Origin: Penium margaritaceum
Lineage: Eukaryota > Streptophyta > Zygnematophyceae > Desmidiales > Peniaceae
Length of the DNA stretch: 22,714 nt
Reading direction: 5' to 3'
Assembly: GCA_023375785.1 (NCBI GenBank)
Contig: SZWC01004808.1
Span: forward strand, 33,428 to 56,141
The notes under the pieces: model-generated
The model's database searches: none
What the model saw: the letters and a program-made list of their open reading frames with translations, nothing else
Told to the model about the DNA's origin: nothing
In this document: positions 11,081 to 18,328 of the stretch, piece after piece
Layout: each line of letters opens with the position of its first letter
Position numbering within the stretch: the first letter of the stretch is position 1
Made by a program: the position numbers and the translations under genes

Positions 11081-11195
11081 CCTGCCGTCGCGGCAGGGGC
11101 CTCGCGCCATCCTGCTGTCGCGGCAGGGCCTTGCCGCGCCCTTGCCTCCCGTCGCGGCAGGCCCTTTGGCCCAGCTCGCCATCGCGGCGAGCTGG
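11081..11195. repeat. Cluster of GC-rich hairpins sharing a TCGCGGCAGG core
   Basis: CCTGCCG and CGGCAGG form perfect 7-bp arms around TCG at 11081-11097. A one-mismatch version lies at 11111-11127, and a weaker third core ends at 11161. The strongest hairpin is at 11171-11195, with perfect 10-bp arms CCAGCTCGCC / GGCGAGCTGG around ATCGC. Four related palindromes within 115 bp are unlikely to be random. No function is established. Confidence 0.65.
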
Positions 11196-12049
11196 TGCGA
11201 CATCCATCGTGGACGTCGCTCCACCTCCCCCCTTCGCTCAACGCTCCCCCTCCCCCTTCAGCCCCTGTTTCGCTCGCGACTGCGAGCTTTCCTTCTTTTT
11301 TTTCGATCGCGCTGTTCTGCTCGCACACTACCGCGCGCCACAAATCGACCTCCTGGGGCTGTATTTTCAAGCTGTAGCTTAGCAGCTACTTGTGGCTTCA
11401 AGTATGCCCCTTTTTTTTGCAGTGCTGCTCCGAGCTCGTAGTTCGCACGCCGCAGCCAGAAAAACAGAAGTGGTGAGCACCACTTGCGATGAGAGATCCT
11501 CCGACGAGGATTCAAGCAATTGCTTGCTGCTGCCAGTTGCTGCTTCTCTAGCTGCTGCTATTGCTTCGCTGCTGCACCGATCGTTGATTGAGGAGGATCA
11601 ATAGTTTCGAGAAGTAAACTCGCCCTGCAATTTTCTTGGGGGTGAGGAAACCCAAAAAACTTGGTTTTGACTGCTGCCAAAACAAAATCTGAATTCCGAC
11701 AGTTTTTTTTTAATCCACCAGGCTACTCGCTCCTTTTTTTTTCTTTAACAGTTGCTACTGATGCTGCTACTGCTGGTGGTCATTGCTTCCACCTCCCAAA
11801 AGGCACCGCAATCAGGTTGGCTGTATAGCTCCGATCCGCATGACGGACGGGCTTAGCCACGTACTCGTCGTGATCACGACAAGCTGCTCCAAGGCCATTC
11901 CTGGACCTCGGACTCCTCGCCTTCACTCCGACAGCTGCTCCGACTGCTGCACTGCTACTTCATCTTCTGCTATGAGGTCAGTTGCTGCTGAGCACGCTGT
12001 TGTTGGAGGGACAATTGCAGTCGTAAGGAGCAAGCTTGCCCCTTAACAG

Positions 12050-12092
12050 ATGTTGCTGCTGCTGCTGCTACTGCTGCTGCTGCTGCTGCTGC
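12050..12092. repeat. (CTG)n trinucleotide run
   Basis: About 14 consecutive TGC/CTG triplets with one CTA interruption. The surrounding element interior is generally rich in CTG on the plus strand (CAG on the minus strand), matching the glutamine-rich minus-strand frame nearby. Confidence 0.8.
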
Positions 12093-12231
12093 TCCTCTGC
12101 TTTGAGGTGAAAATTCGAGGACAAGATCCTCGACTACTCCAGAGTTCCGACGTCTCTGTCATAAATTTGAATTGGCTGCAGAATCTGGTGTTGAGCGGCT
12201 GTGAGCAGATTGCGCATGTAGCCTGTCTCTA

Positions 12232-12488
12232 TGCATGCCGCCTTCGTCAAGACGGGCTAACTGCTTCCACCTGCCACTCCGACAGGATTTTTCCCATGGA
12301 GCTCAACAACTCCATCTGTGCATGCCACCTGACACCAGGTGGGCTTACTGCCTCCACCTGCCACCCCGGGAGGATTTTATCACGGAGTGCAACTGTCCGT
12401 TTGTGCACGCAACCTGACACTAGGTGGGCCTATTGCATCCACTTGCCGACTAGGCAGGACGTTTTCTGCTTCATAGCTCGCTGCATTG
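12232..12488. repeat. Tandem repeat, three copies of about 85 bp
   Basis: Units start at 12232 (87 bp), 12319 (85 bp) and 12404 (about 85 bp). Shared words in each unit are TGCATGCC at the start (TGCACGCA in the third), a form of GGGCTTACTGCCTCCACCTGCC, and an AGGATTTT-like word (AGGACGTTTT in the third). The 87 then 85 spacing breaks any shared reading frame between units 2 and 3, so a protein repeat is unlikely. The copies are diverged, so the array is not recent. Confidence 0.7.
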
Positions 12489-12684
12489 CGGGCTGCTTTA
12501 AGGCTTGACCGAACGCCTTCACTCCGCCTTCCCCTCACTTCGGGATCTTCTTTGCTGTTCCTCTAGCAAAGTGAGCTGCTGCTGGCGGAATGTGTTGCTG
12601 GGGATGTCATGGCTGCTCCTGTTGTAGCCGACGTCAACTTGCAACCAACTGCTGCGTCGAGCTCCTGACTCCCTTTTTTTTGTT

Positions 12685-14610
12685 TTAGGAGTCCCTCCCT
12701 TTTTTTTTCTTCTTCCGCTGCTGCCCAATACGTCCCATGAAACGGGATTTGCGGTTCTGAGAAGCAAAGGAGGAGTTGCTGACAAGCGACCCCATGTCGG
12801 TGTGCTCGTCACTCCTGTGTCGGTGGTGGTGAGTTGCCCCGGAGCTGCCACCATGCTGCTGAATCTTGCATCGATGCAGTGTCGATACACTCACAACGTG
12901 TAAGCTCATTATGTGAGCTCCTACATGCTCGTGGCTCCATACACGAGAACCTGCAGCATCACTACTGCTCTTACAGGTTGGAGGCTGGCTTCTGCTCGGC
13001 CGCCTGCTGCATAGGCAGTGCATGCTGCTGTCACATTGGATCTGTACAAGCTGATGAAGGGTAAGCTTGTCACGCGCTTTGAGGCTCATTTGAACCTCTG
13101 TCTGTTGCTGAAGACATGTCCACCTCAGCTGCTCTACTGAATCATCAGCATTCAGCTGCTGGGTTGTCTTCTGTTAGATGGAGCATGAGAACTTCGTCTG
13201 GGATGCGGAGCCACTTTCCGCTTCGTTGGTCAGCTTGTGGACGTTTGGCGAGGCGTCCAACCCTGTGACCACTAGTGCCGACACTTCTCTCTCAAGTAGG
13301 CACTGTCGTTGCGACCGCTGCTTGCCGCTGCCAGGCTGCTGATGGCAGCCTGGTTCCTTGGTCACTACTCCATTCTCCATGAGCTCCTGCAAGATGGCTG
13401 CTTTCCTTGGCTCTCTGGCAACCTGGGTTGTTGCCGATGGCTTCCCTACTTGTGACTCGCAAAGCAGTGCATGGAGTGATGCCGACCCTCGTGACATCAT
13501 CACGTGGGTGTTTGAGAAGTACCACTGCTTGTCGTCAGCTGATGCTTGTGGCGCTTGAAAGCCTGGTGGCACTGCTGCATGCTTTGATTGTTGCAAATGT
13601 GCTGTTGTGGATGCTTCAAGGAACGCCACAAGTGTCAGAACGCTTCCTTCATGAGCAGATGAAGAAGAGTTTGTCTGCTCAAGACGGACATGCTTTGGCA
13701 TGACTGGAGGAGACATGAGCTCTGGTTGATGTGCAAATGGCTGATGTGAGGCTGATGAAGCCTTATTCAGTTGCAAGGCCTCATTCTGTTGTTGAATCTA
13801 TGTCACCTAAACTTTGGGTTGAGCTTCTTGGGCAGTTAGCAGCTCATAGGTATGTCGCTCCCGTTGGCAATTGTGTTGCTGCTTGCCAATCTGCTGCCGT
13901 TGCTCCGTGCTTTCATGCTTGAAAGCTTGCTCCCCAGCTGTCTCATGCTGACCTGTATCAAGCAGTACTCGTACAAGTGCCATGGATGACACTTCCGTTG
14001 CAGCTTGCTGTGACTCTGTCACACATTGCTGCACCATGCCCAACTGTGCAAATCCTATCACTTGCATCTGTACTGGCATAAGAGTTTGTGGCATGAACTT
14101 TGCCACATTAGCCTGCGGGCATGTTGCGGTTGATGACGACTGTAGTTGTGCTAGTTGAAGCTGATGTTGAAGATGCACATGTTGCTGAATCTGGGACAAC
14201 TGCTGCTGAAGTTGTGGACGGTGAGCTTCAAAACTCGTGCCAATCAACTGCTGCCGCAAGAATCCATTTGCACGCACGTCAAAACGACGTGCCCTTGTCC
14301 GAAGCGCCTCCTCTCTTGAGCGCTCCGTCACCTTAGCTATTGCTTTCTCTCTCCTTGGACCACATCCTAGGTCCATGCACAAGCTTGGCGCTAAGAGGCC
14401 ATTCAATTGTTGAGAGTCCATGTGTAGACTCTCCACATTGAGGTCGCTCAAAGCATCCTCAATATCTTCATGTGAGCAAGGTCGCCACGTGAAGCGCTCA
14501 CCCTGCCACTGGTGAGTGATGACAATCGTTGTCATCCTTTCAAGCTTGAGCTGTAACTGCTGTTTCTTACTGGCGGCACGTGTCTGCTGCTCTAATCGCA
14601 TGTTGAGCAT
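12685..14610 (-). pseudogene. Decayed glutamine-rich gag-like frame of the retrotransposon
   Basis: The minus strand is open in a single frame from an ATG at 14608-14610 to the stop at 12685, 642 codons, apart from three premature stops: TAG at 13807-13809, TAG at 13798-13800 and TAA at 13174-13176. At roughly 50% GC about 30 stops would be expected by chance, so this is real former or conditional coding sequence. The start lies 16 nt downstream of the PBS, the usual place for gag. Residues 1-267 begin MLNMRLEQQTRAASKKQQLQ and contain a basic segment (about residues 85-115) and a Gln/His-rich segment (about 120-150). The remainder is rich in Gln, Ser, Ala and His and ends in a lysine cluster. 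No CCHC zinc knuckle, protease or polymerase motif is visible. All three stops sit in Gln-rich sequence, so CAG/CAA to TAG/TAA changes explain them. I do not recognise the family; gag-like is inferred from position. Confidence 0.7.
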
Positions 14611-14625
14611 GTCCAGACGTCCTTG

Positions 14626-14638
14626 TGCTCTGATACCA
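14626..14638 (-). other. Primer-binding site, initiator tRNA-Met type
   Basis: The minus strand reads TGGTATCAGAGCA directly after the end of the 5' LTR. The first 12 bases are complementary to the 3' end of plant initiator tRNA-Met, the standard primer for plant Ty1-copia elements. It does not match the animal initiator 3' end (which would give TGGTAGCAGAG), supporting a plant host. Confidence 0.9.
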
Positions 14639-14984
14639 TATTGGGGTTTTGGAGCCTGTAGTGACGAAGTCACCGCGTGCTCTGATGCAGCAAGGGGGTC
14701 TTGCTGTTGTCTAGGATCTCTGTACTCAGTAAGCAAACCTTGTACGCCAATGTGTAGAAGCGGAAGACTTGGATTGAAACTTGTAACTGAAAAAGACTAT
14801 CAAGTACAAGTATGGTACAAGGAAACATCGGTGAAACATAACTGAGCTTAGTGCTCTGACACAACCTGCCCCATCCAAGGGCGCAACACCTTGCTAGACC
14901 GTCAAGGCTGTCGTTGCAAGGGTCTCAGCACGGTCACCGTACTTTCAGGTGAAATGGCCTTCAGGTTATCAGGGCAGCCTCCTC

Positions 14985-15425
14985 TCCATGCTGGCAGCCA
15001 CTACCAGACTTACTGAGTCGTAGAGGTCTTCTGACCCTCCTAGCCAAGCTGGCAGAGTGCTGCCATGCTTACTGGGTCGACAGAGGGGAACTCCAGCAAG
15101 ACACACAGCTTGTAGATCCTCCTAACCAGGCGGACAGAGCACTGCCAAACACACTGGGTCGATAGAGGGAGACTCCAACAGTCTGATTGTCCAGACAGAA
15201 TCAGCTCTGTAAAGCAGAGCTGAGGTTAGACATTCACTCTGGGCTCTCACGCCTAGACACAACTCCTGGCCCACAGATGGGCAACGTCAAGAAAGACAGC
15301 TCAAACTAGGCAGCTTGAGTCTTGCACGTAGTCTGGCCACCAGAGCAAGGTAGTCAGGCCTTCAGGTAGTCAGGGGCGTCCTCCTGCCCAGGCTGGCAGA
15401 CTGCTGCCAGGCTTACTGGGGTCTT
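14985..15425 (-). repeat. Dispersed CTGGCAG...CTGCCAG hairpin repeats in R/U5 of the LTR
   Basis: Four diverged copies of a unit of about 40 bp, built around GCTGGCAGA, TGCTGCCAGGC and TTACTGGGTC, occur in each LTR. In the 3' LTR they begin near 8704, 8762, 8842 and 9104. The best copies have perfect 7-bp arms CTGGCAG / CTGCCAG around a 4-base loop. They lie downstream of the inferred transcription start, so they would be in the RNA as hairpins. Confidence 0.6.
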
Positions 15426-15552
15426 GAGATGAGAGCGACTGCAGAGTCTTGGTATGAGGCGATGTCTGGTAGAAGAAGGACTGCTGGTCGTTTGATGTTG
15501 GAGTTGCTTGCTGAGTTACTGCTGAGTTACTGGACTGACTGAGTCCAGTCTG

Positions 15553-15560
15553 CTTTTATA
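15553..15560 (-). promoter_or_regulatory. LTR TATA box
   Basis: The minus strand reads TATAAAAG followed by CAGACTGG. It lies about 640 bp into the LTR, which would place transcription start near 15525 and define U3/R there. The corresponding site in the 3' LTR (9266-9273) is CATAAAAG, a single change. A start site is inferred from the motif only. Confidence 0.6.
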
Positions 15561-15714
15561 CTGGGATCTTGGCAAGTTGACCAGCTGCACTGTGCCCAGA
15601 GAAACTTCCTGCTGCAAGGTCGTAGCTTCCTCCTCAAGGAATCTTCCCAGTCCAAGGCATGCAGCTTCCTCCTCAAGGAAGCTTCCTGAATGCTGGCAAC
15701 TTGGCCGTGGTCCC

Positions 15715-15859
15715 AGCTGCTGAGTCGTGCATGTTGCCGCTGACGCAGGGCGGTCCCCACTCTTGGCTCCGCATGCAGCTGCTGAGTCGTGCATGTAGTA
15801 GCTGATGCAGCTGCTGAGTCGTGCATGTGGTAGCTGATGCAATGCTGAGTCGAGCATGC
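15715..15859 (-). promoter_or_regulatory. Tandem U3 repeats upstream of the LTR TATA box
   Basis: On the plus strand, AGCTGCTGAGTCGTGCATGT occurs at 15715, 15777 and 15809, with a variant at about 15841. The spacings are 62, 32 and 32 bp, so the array has a period near 32 bp with one degenerate unit. In element orientation each unit carries ACATGCACGACTCAGCAGCT. This contains CATGCA, the core of the plant RY motif, and GACTCA, close to a GCN4/bZIP core. The array sits 160-300 bp upstream of the TATA box, as enhancer repeats in LTRs often do. The same array is at about 9430-9575 in the 3' LTR. Binding by any factor is inference. Confidence 0.55.
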
Positions 15860-16176
15860 ACCACCTGATGTAGAGTGGTCCCTGATCCAGAGCCTTGCTT
15901 GCATGTGCTGATGCTAGCGGTCCCAGCAGTCCAGTCAGGTGTAGCCCCACCCTGACTGGTCTTGGCCAAGTACCCAACAGTGCTTGCTTGCACTGCGCAG
16001 CTGCTGACCAAGCTGGGCCAGCAGGCATGCACAACCCTGCTGTGCATGCAACAATCAAAGATCCAGGCTCCTTTCCCCCCTTGGAGCTGAATGCCATAAT
16101 TAAATCTGGCTTGTACATCAGAAATTCCTGGCCGAGCCGCACCCGAGTATTTACAGATAAAAATCCGTAATTTCGC

Positions 16177-16201
16177 GTACAGACCTCCAATTGTACAGAC
16201 C
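16177..16201. other. Truncation junction of the 5' LTR with a local repeat
   Basis: GTACAGACC occurs at 16177-16185 inside the LTR and again at 16193-16201 across the breakpoint. Homology to the 3' LTR ends at 16194, exactly within this second copy. A short templated copy at a breakpoint is typical of end-joining repair with synthesis from a nearby template. Pyrimidine-rich DNA follows. Confidence 0.6.
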
Positions 16202-16690
16202 ACCACCTCCTACTTTTTTTCCTCCCCATCTACCTCTTTATCCCTTCCACATCCCCTTGATTCTTCTTCTCCTTGTCTTCTCTTCCTCCCTCTCTCCTTC
16301 TCCCTCCCTCTCCCTATCCTCCCCCCTTCCCCCCTCCTTCTCCTCTTCCTCCATGTCTCCCACATTCTCGCGATCCCTCTCCCCTTCCTCCCCTCTAACT
16401 CTTCTCCTCCCCTCCAACTCCTCTCCTCCCTCTTTCCTATGTCCATATCCCCCTCTTTCACTCCCCCTATTTCTCCTCATTTTCCTCCCCCGCCTCTCCC
16501 TCCCCTTCTCCCTCCTCCTCCCTGCTCCTCCCTCTATCCTTCCTCCCGTTTCCATCTCCCTCTCAATGTTCCTCCTCTTGTCCCTTGCCCTACCTCTCCT
16601 TCTACCCTCCCTTTGTCCCTGTATTTTCCCCTCTTGCTTCTCTCTCTTTCCCCCTGTCCCTCCCCCTACCACTCTTCCCACCCTTCTATT
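16202..16690. repeat. Pyrimidine-rich low-complexity tract
   Basis: About 490 bp of almost pure C and T (CCTCCC, CTCTCC, CTTCTCC words) without a fixed period. It lies directly outside the truncated end of the retrotransposon. Frames of up to 167 codons through it, read as Ser/Pro/Leu or as Arg/Gly/Glu on the other strand, are compositional artefacts. Confidence 0.85.
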
Positions 16691-17107
16691 ATAGATAGGA
16701 TAACAATACATATGTAACAGAAAGCATGAACAAAGAAATCAGTCAATGAAGAACACACGTGTATTCTAACAAATTGTAAAGATGAATAGAAAATGATCAA
16801 ACTGTGTCGTTTCCTACAATAAACCATTTACTCTTTTTTATTGATATTTTCTTACAAATAACTGATACATGTACCATAAATGAATGTGGGAAAATCTATA
16901 CTATTATGAAAGTCAGAAATTTGCAAAAAAAATCCTCTTAGCTATAAGTATTAAAAAAATCAATTCTAATATATCCAACAATATTACAAGATTTGTCCTT
17001 GTTTTTATTGATCATATGTTGTATTAGTTCATTTTTAAATTCCCTTGTATGAGAGTGGTGATAGCAATTTAACAAACATCACTAATGTGTGACATATGTA
17101 TAGTATA
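16691..17107. other. AT-rich unique DNA
   Basis: No gene is supported. The minus strand has a run with few stops (for example peptides FKNELIQHMINKNKDKSCN and CKKISIKKSKWFIVGNDTV), similar in character to 18329-20790 on the same strand. The retroelement fragment at 17108-18328 separates the two blocks. Chance cannot be excluded. Confidence 0.4.
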
Positions 17108-17799
17108 CAGCGGGTGGGGGGTTTGGCCAGAGGCCACACACAGCAAGAGGGGCCGAGGGCCCAGAGTCCAAAGTGTCCAAATTCTAGAGGCTAGAGTCTA
17201 GGCTAGGACTAGAGCTAGGCCGAACGCTACGGTCTAACGCCTAGGCCGGATCGAGAAAAAGGGGGAGACCGAGCTCCAGAGGCCGGGTCCGAGCCGAGGA
17301 GAGGAGCGAGGGAGGCGAGAGGTAGAGGCCCGAGGCAGGAGCGCAGGGCGGACAAACGAAGCGGGGGAGGGGGGGGGGGGCGAGGCCGGGCCAAGCGGGA
17401 GCGCGGAGGGGAGGAACGAACCTGCAAGAGAAAAAAGAAACGAGTGGTGAGCAAGAGAGAGGAGCGGAGGGAAGAAGAAAAAAAATGCGACGAGGACGAG
17501 AAGGGCAGAAAGAAGAACGAAGAAGAGGAGGCAAGAGAGGGAAAACTGGGAACGGGAAGAGGGGAGGTGGGTGGAACGACAGGGAAGCCCCGAAAGGGGC
17601 AGACCTGGCGGGAGGGCGAGACGACGTCCACGACGGTGGACGGTGCCCGCAACGATGGCGACGAGGCCCAGGGGCAGCGACGAAAGCGGTTGCGGCGGTT
17701 GCACGACGAGCGAGGAAGGCTGACAGCGGCAACCGCGGACGGAAGTAGCGGAAGTGGAAAGTGGAAGCGGACGGGACGCGGAGCCCAGAGGCCACTAAT

Positions 17800-17811
17800 G
17801 GCTTGATGCCA
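17800..17811 (-). other. Candidate primer-binding site of element A
   Basis: The minus strand reads TGGCATCAAGCC directly after the AACA end of the LTR, and the identical 12-mer is in the same place in element B. TGG is the required complement of a tRNA CCA end. The rest resembles the initiator-Met type site (TGGTATCAGAGC) with one substitution and one deletion, or could match another tRNA. The tRNA is not identified. Confidence 0.5.
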
Positions 17812-18328
17812 TGTTGAAGAGGGCAGGGTAAGGGGGAGGGAGAGACTGGGAGAGGAGAGACGAAGGAGAGCGGAGGAGGCGGGTGATGGGTGAAGCCGGG
17901 AGTTAGTCAAATTAGACTGGGAGAGGAGAGACTAACTATCCCTCTCGTCTGTGAGGGGGGAAGTGCTCTCGAGAGCTGTGAGGGGGGAGCGCTACCGAGA
18001 GTTGTGAGGGGAGAATCAAAGAGTTGAGGACGTAGAGTGGAGGAGGATCGAGAGTAGTCGAAATTAGGATGTTTGAATGGAAAAGTGACCGTGAGGAGCC
18101 TGGGTGCCTGACCCCTATCGGGTCGCACCACAGGTCTCGCGTGGCTTGCCACATCGTGTGGTGATCCACGTGAGACACAAGTGACACAGCTCGAGTGAAA
18201 GTCGGGCGTGTCTCACAAAAGGCGGGGTGTAAGGAGACGTACGTCTCGCAAGAACATAACCGGGAAGAAGTCAAGGACTAAACTAGGTTGGCTAACCAAA
18301 GTAGCAGTAAATGTTTGCTACTTTAACA
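17812..18328 (-). repeat. LTR of element A (517 bp)
   Basis: The minus strand starts TGTTAAAGTAGCAAACAT and ends CTTCAACA, so the ends are TGTT...AACA. It contains three CCCTCACA words about 26 bp apart (17951-18008), next to CTCTCGAGAG-type palindromes, and a perfect 14-bp palindrome GAGACGTACGTCTC at 18234-18247. The word CGACCCGATAGGGGTCA is shared with element B. The length matches element B's LTR (521 bp). Confidence 0.6.

Larger units (their letters stand above)
9975..12684. other. Non-coding, GC-rich interior of the retrotransposon
   Basis: This is the 2.7 kb between the PPT and the end of the glutamine-rich frame. I find no pol domain on either strand. The plus strand, opposite to the element, looks like the start of a separate transcription unit. 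It has three GGACCGC words, a TATAAAAG box at 10465-10472, a pyrimidine-rich leader, and two polypyrimidine-CAG acceptor-like sites ending near 11420 and 11749. It also holds GC-rich hairpins (11081-11195), a CTG run (12050-12092) and an 85-bp tandem repeat (12232-12488). It could be a captured host promoter/leader, the remnant of a nested element, or simply non-coding retrotransposon DNA. Confidence 0.6.
8355..16194 (-). mobile_element. Non-autonomous Ty1-copia-like LTR retrotransposon, 5'-truncated
   Basis: Two direct repeats of about 1.6 kb bound a 4.66-kb interior. On the minus strand the order is truncated 5' LTR, primer-binding site, long glutamine-rich frame, GC-rich non-coding interior, polypurine tract and complete 3' LTR. 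The intact LTR starts TGTTAG and ends CCAACA. The PBS-LTR and PPT-LTR junctions are exact, which fixes orientation. I find no reverse transcriptase, integrase, protease or RNase H motif in either strand of the interior, so the element would need proteins supplied in trans. By hand the LTRs differ at about 66 of 1,553 aligned positions plus one 3-bp indel, indicating an old insertion. No target-site duplication can be tested because the 5' end is lost; the five bases beyond the 3' LTR are AAATA. The copia assignment rests on LTR ends, PPT and PBS only, since no pol is present. Confidence 0.88.
14639..16194 (-). repeat. 5' LTR, missing its first 58 bp
   Basis: It matches the 3' LTR from CAATTG (16189-16194) to its 3' end, which here reads CCCCAATA instead of CCCCAACA. 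The terminal CA is therefore mutated to TA, directly next to the PBS. Its U3 retains TATAAAAG (15553-15560) and the upstream repeat cluster, so a promoter could still be present. The outer 58 bp, including the TG terminus needed for integration, are gone. Confidence 0.88.
17108..18328 (-). mobile_element. Partial LTR retroelement A: LTR, PBS and leader
   Basis: On the minus strand it consists of an LTR of 517 bp (18328 to 17812), a candidate PBS (17811-17800) and about 690 bp of GC-rich leader ending CCCGCTG at 17108. It is homologous to 20791-22034 in the opposite orientation along its whole length, with many substitutions and indels. The leader has no conserved reading frame between the two copies. 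No second LTR lies beyond 17108, so this copy is truncated or is a non-autonomous fragment. The flanks at 17103-17107 and 18329-18333 do not match, so there is no target-site duplication. Confidence 0.65.

Noticed and set aside
10810..11370. 186-codon minus-strand frame in the element interior
   Set aside because: GC-rich, Arg/Gly/Ala low-complexity translation with open frames on both strands. No domain and no link to the long glutamine-rich frame.
16191..16711. Ser/Pro/Leu frame of 167 codons and Arg/Gly/Glu frame of 157 codons
   Set aside because: Pyrimidine-tract artefact; nearly pure C/T sequence cannot form stop codons.
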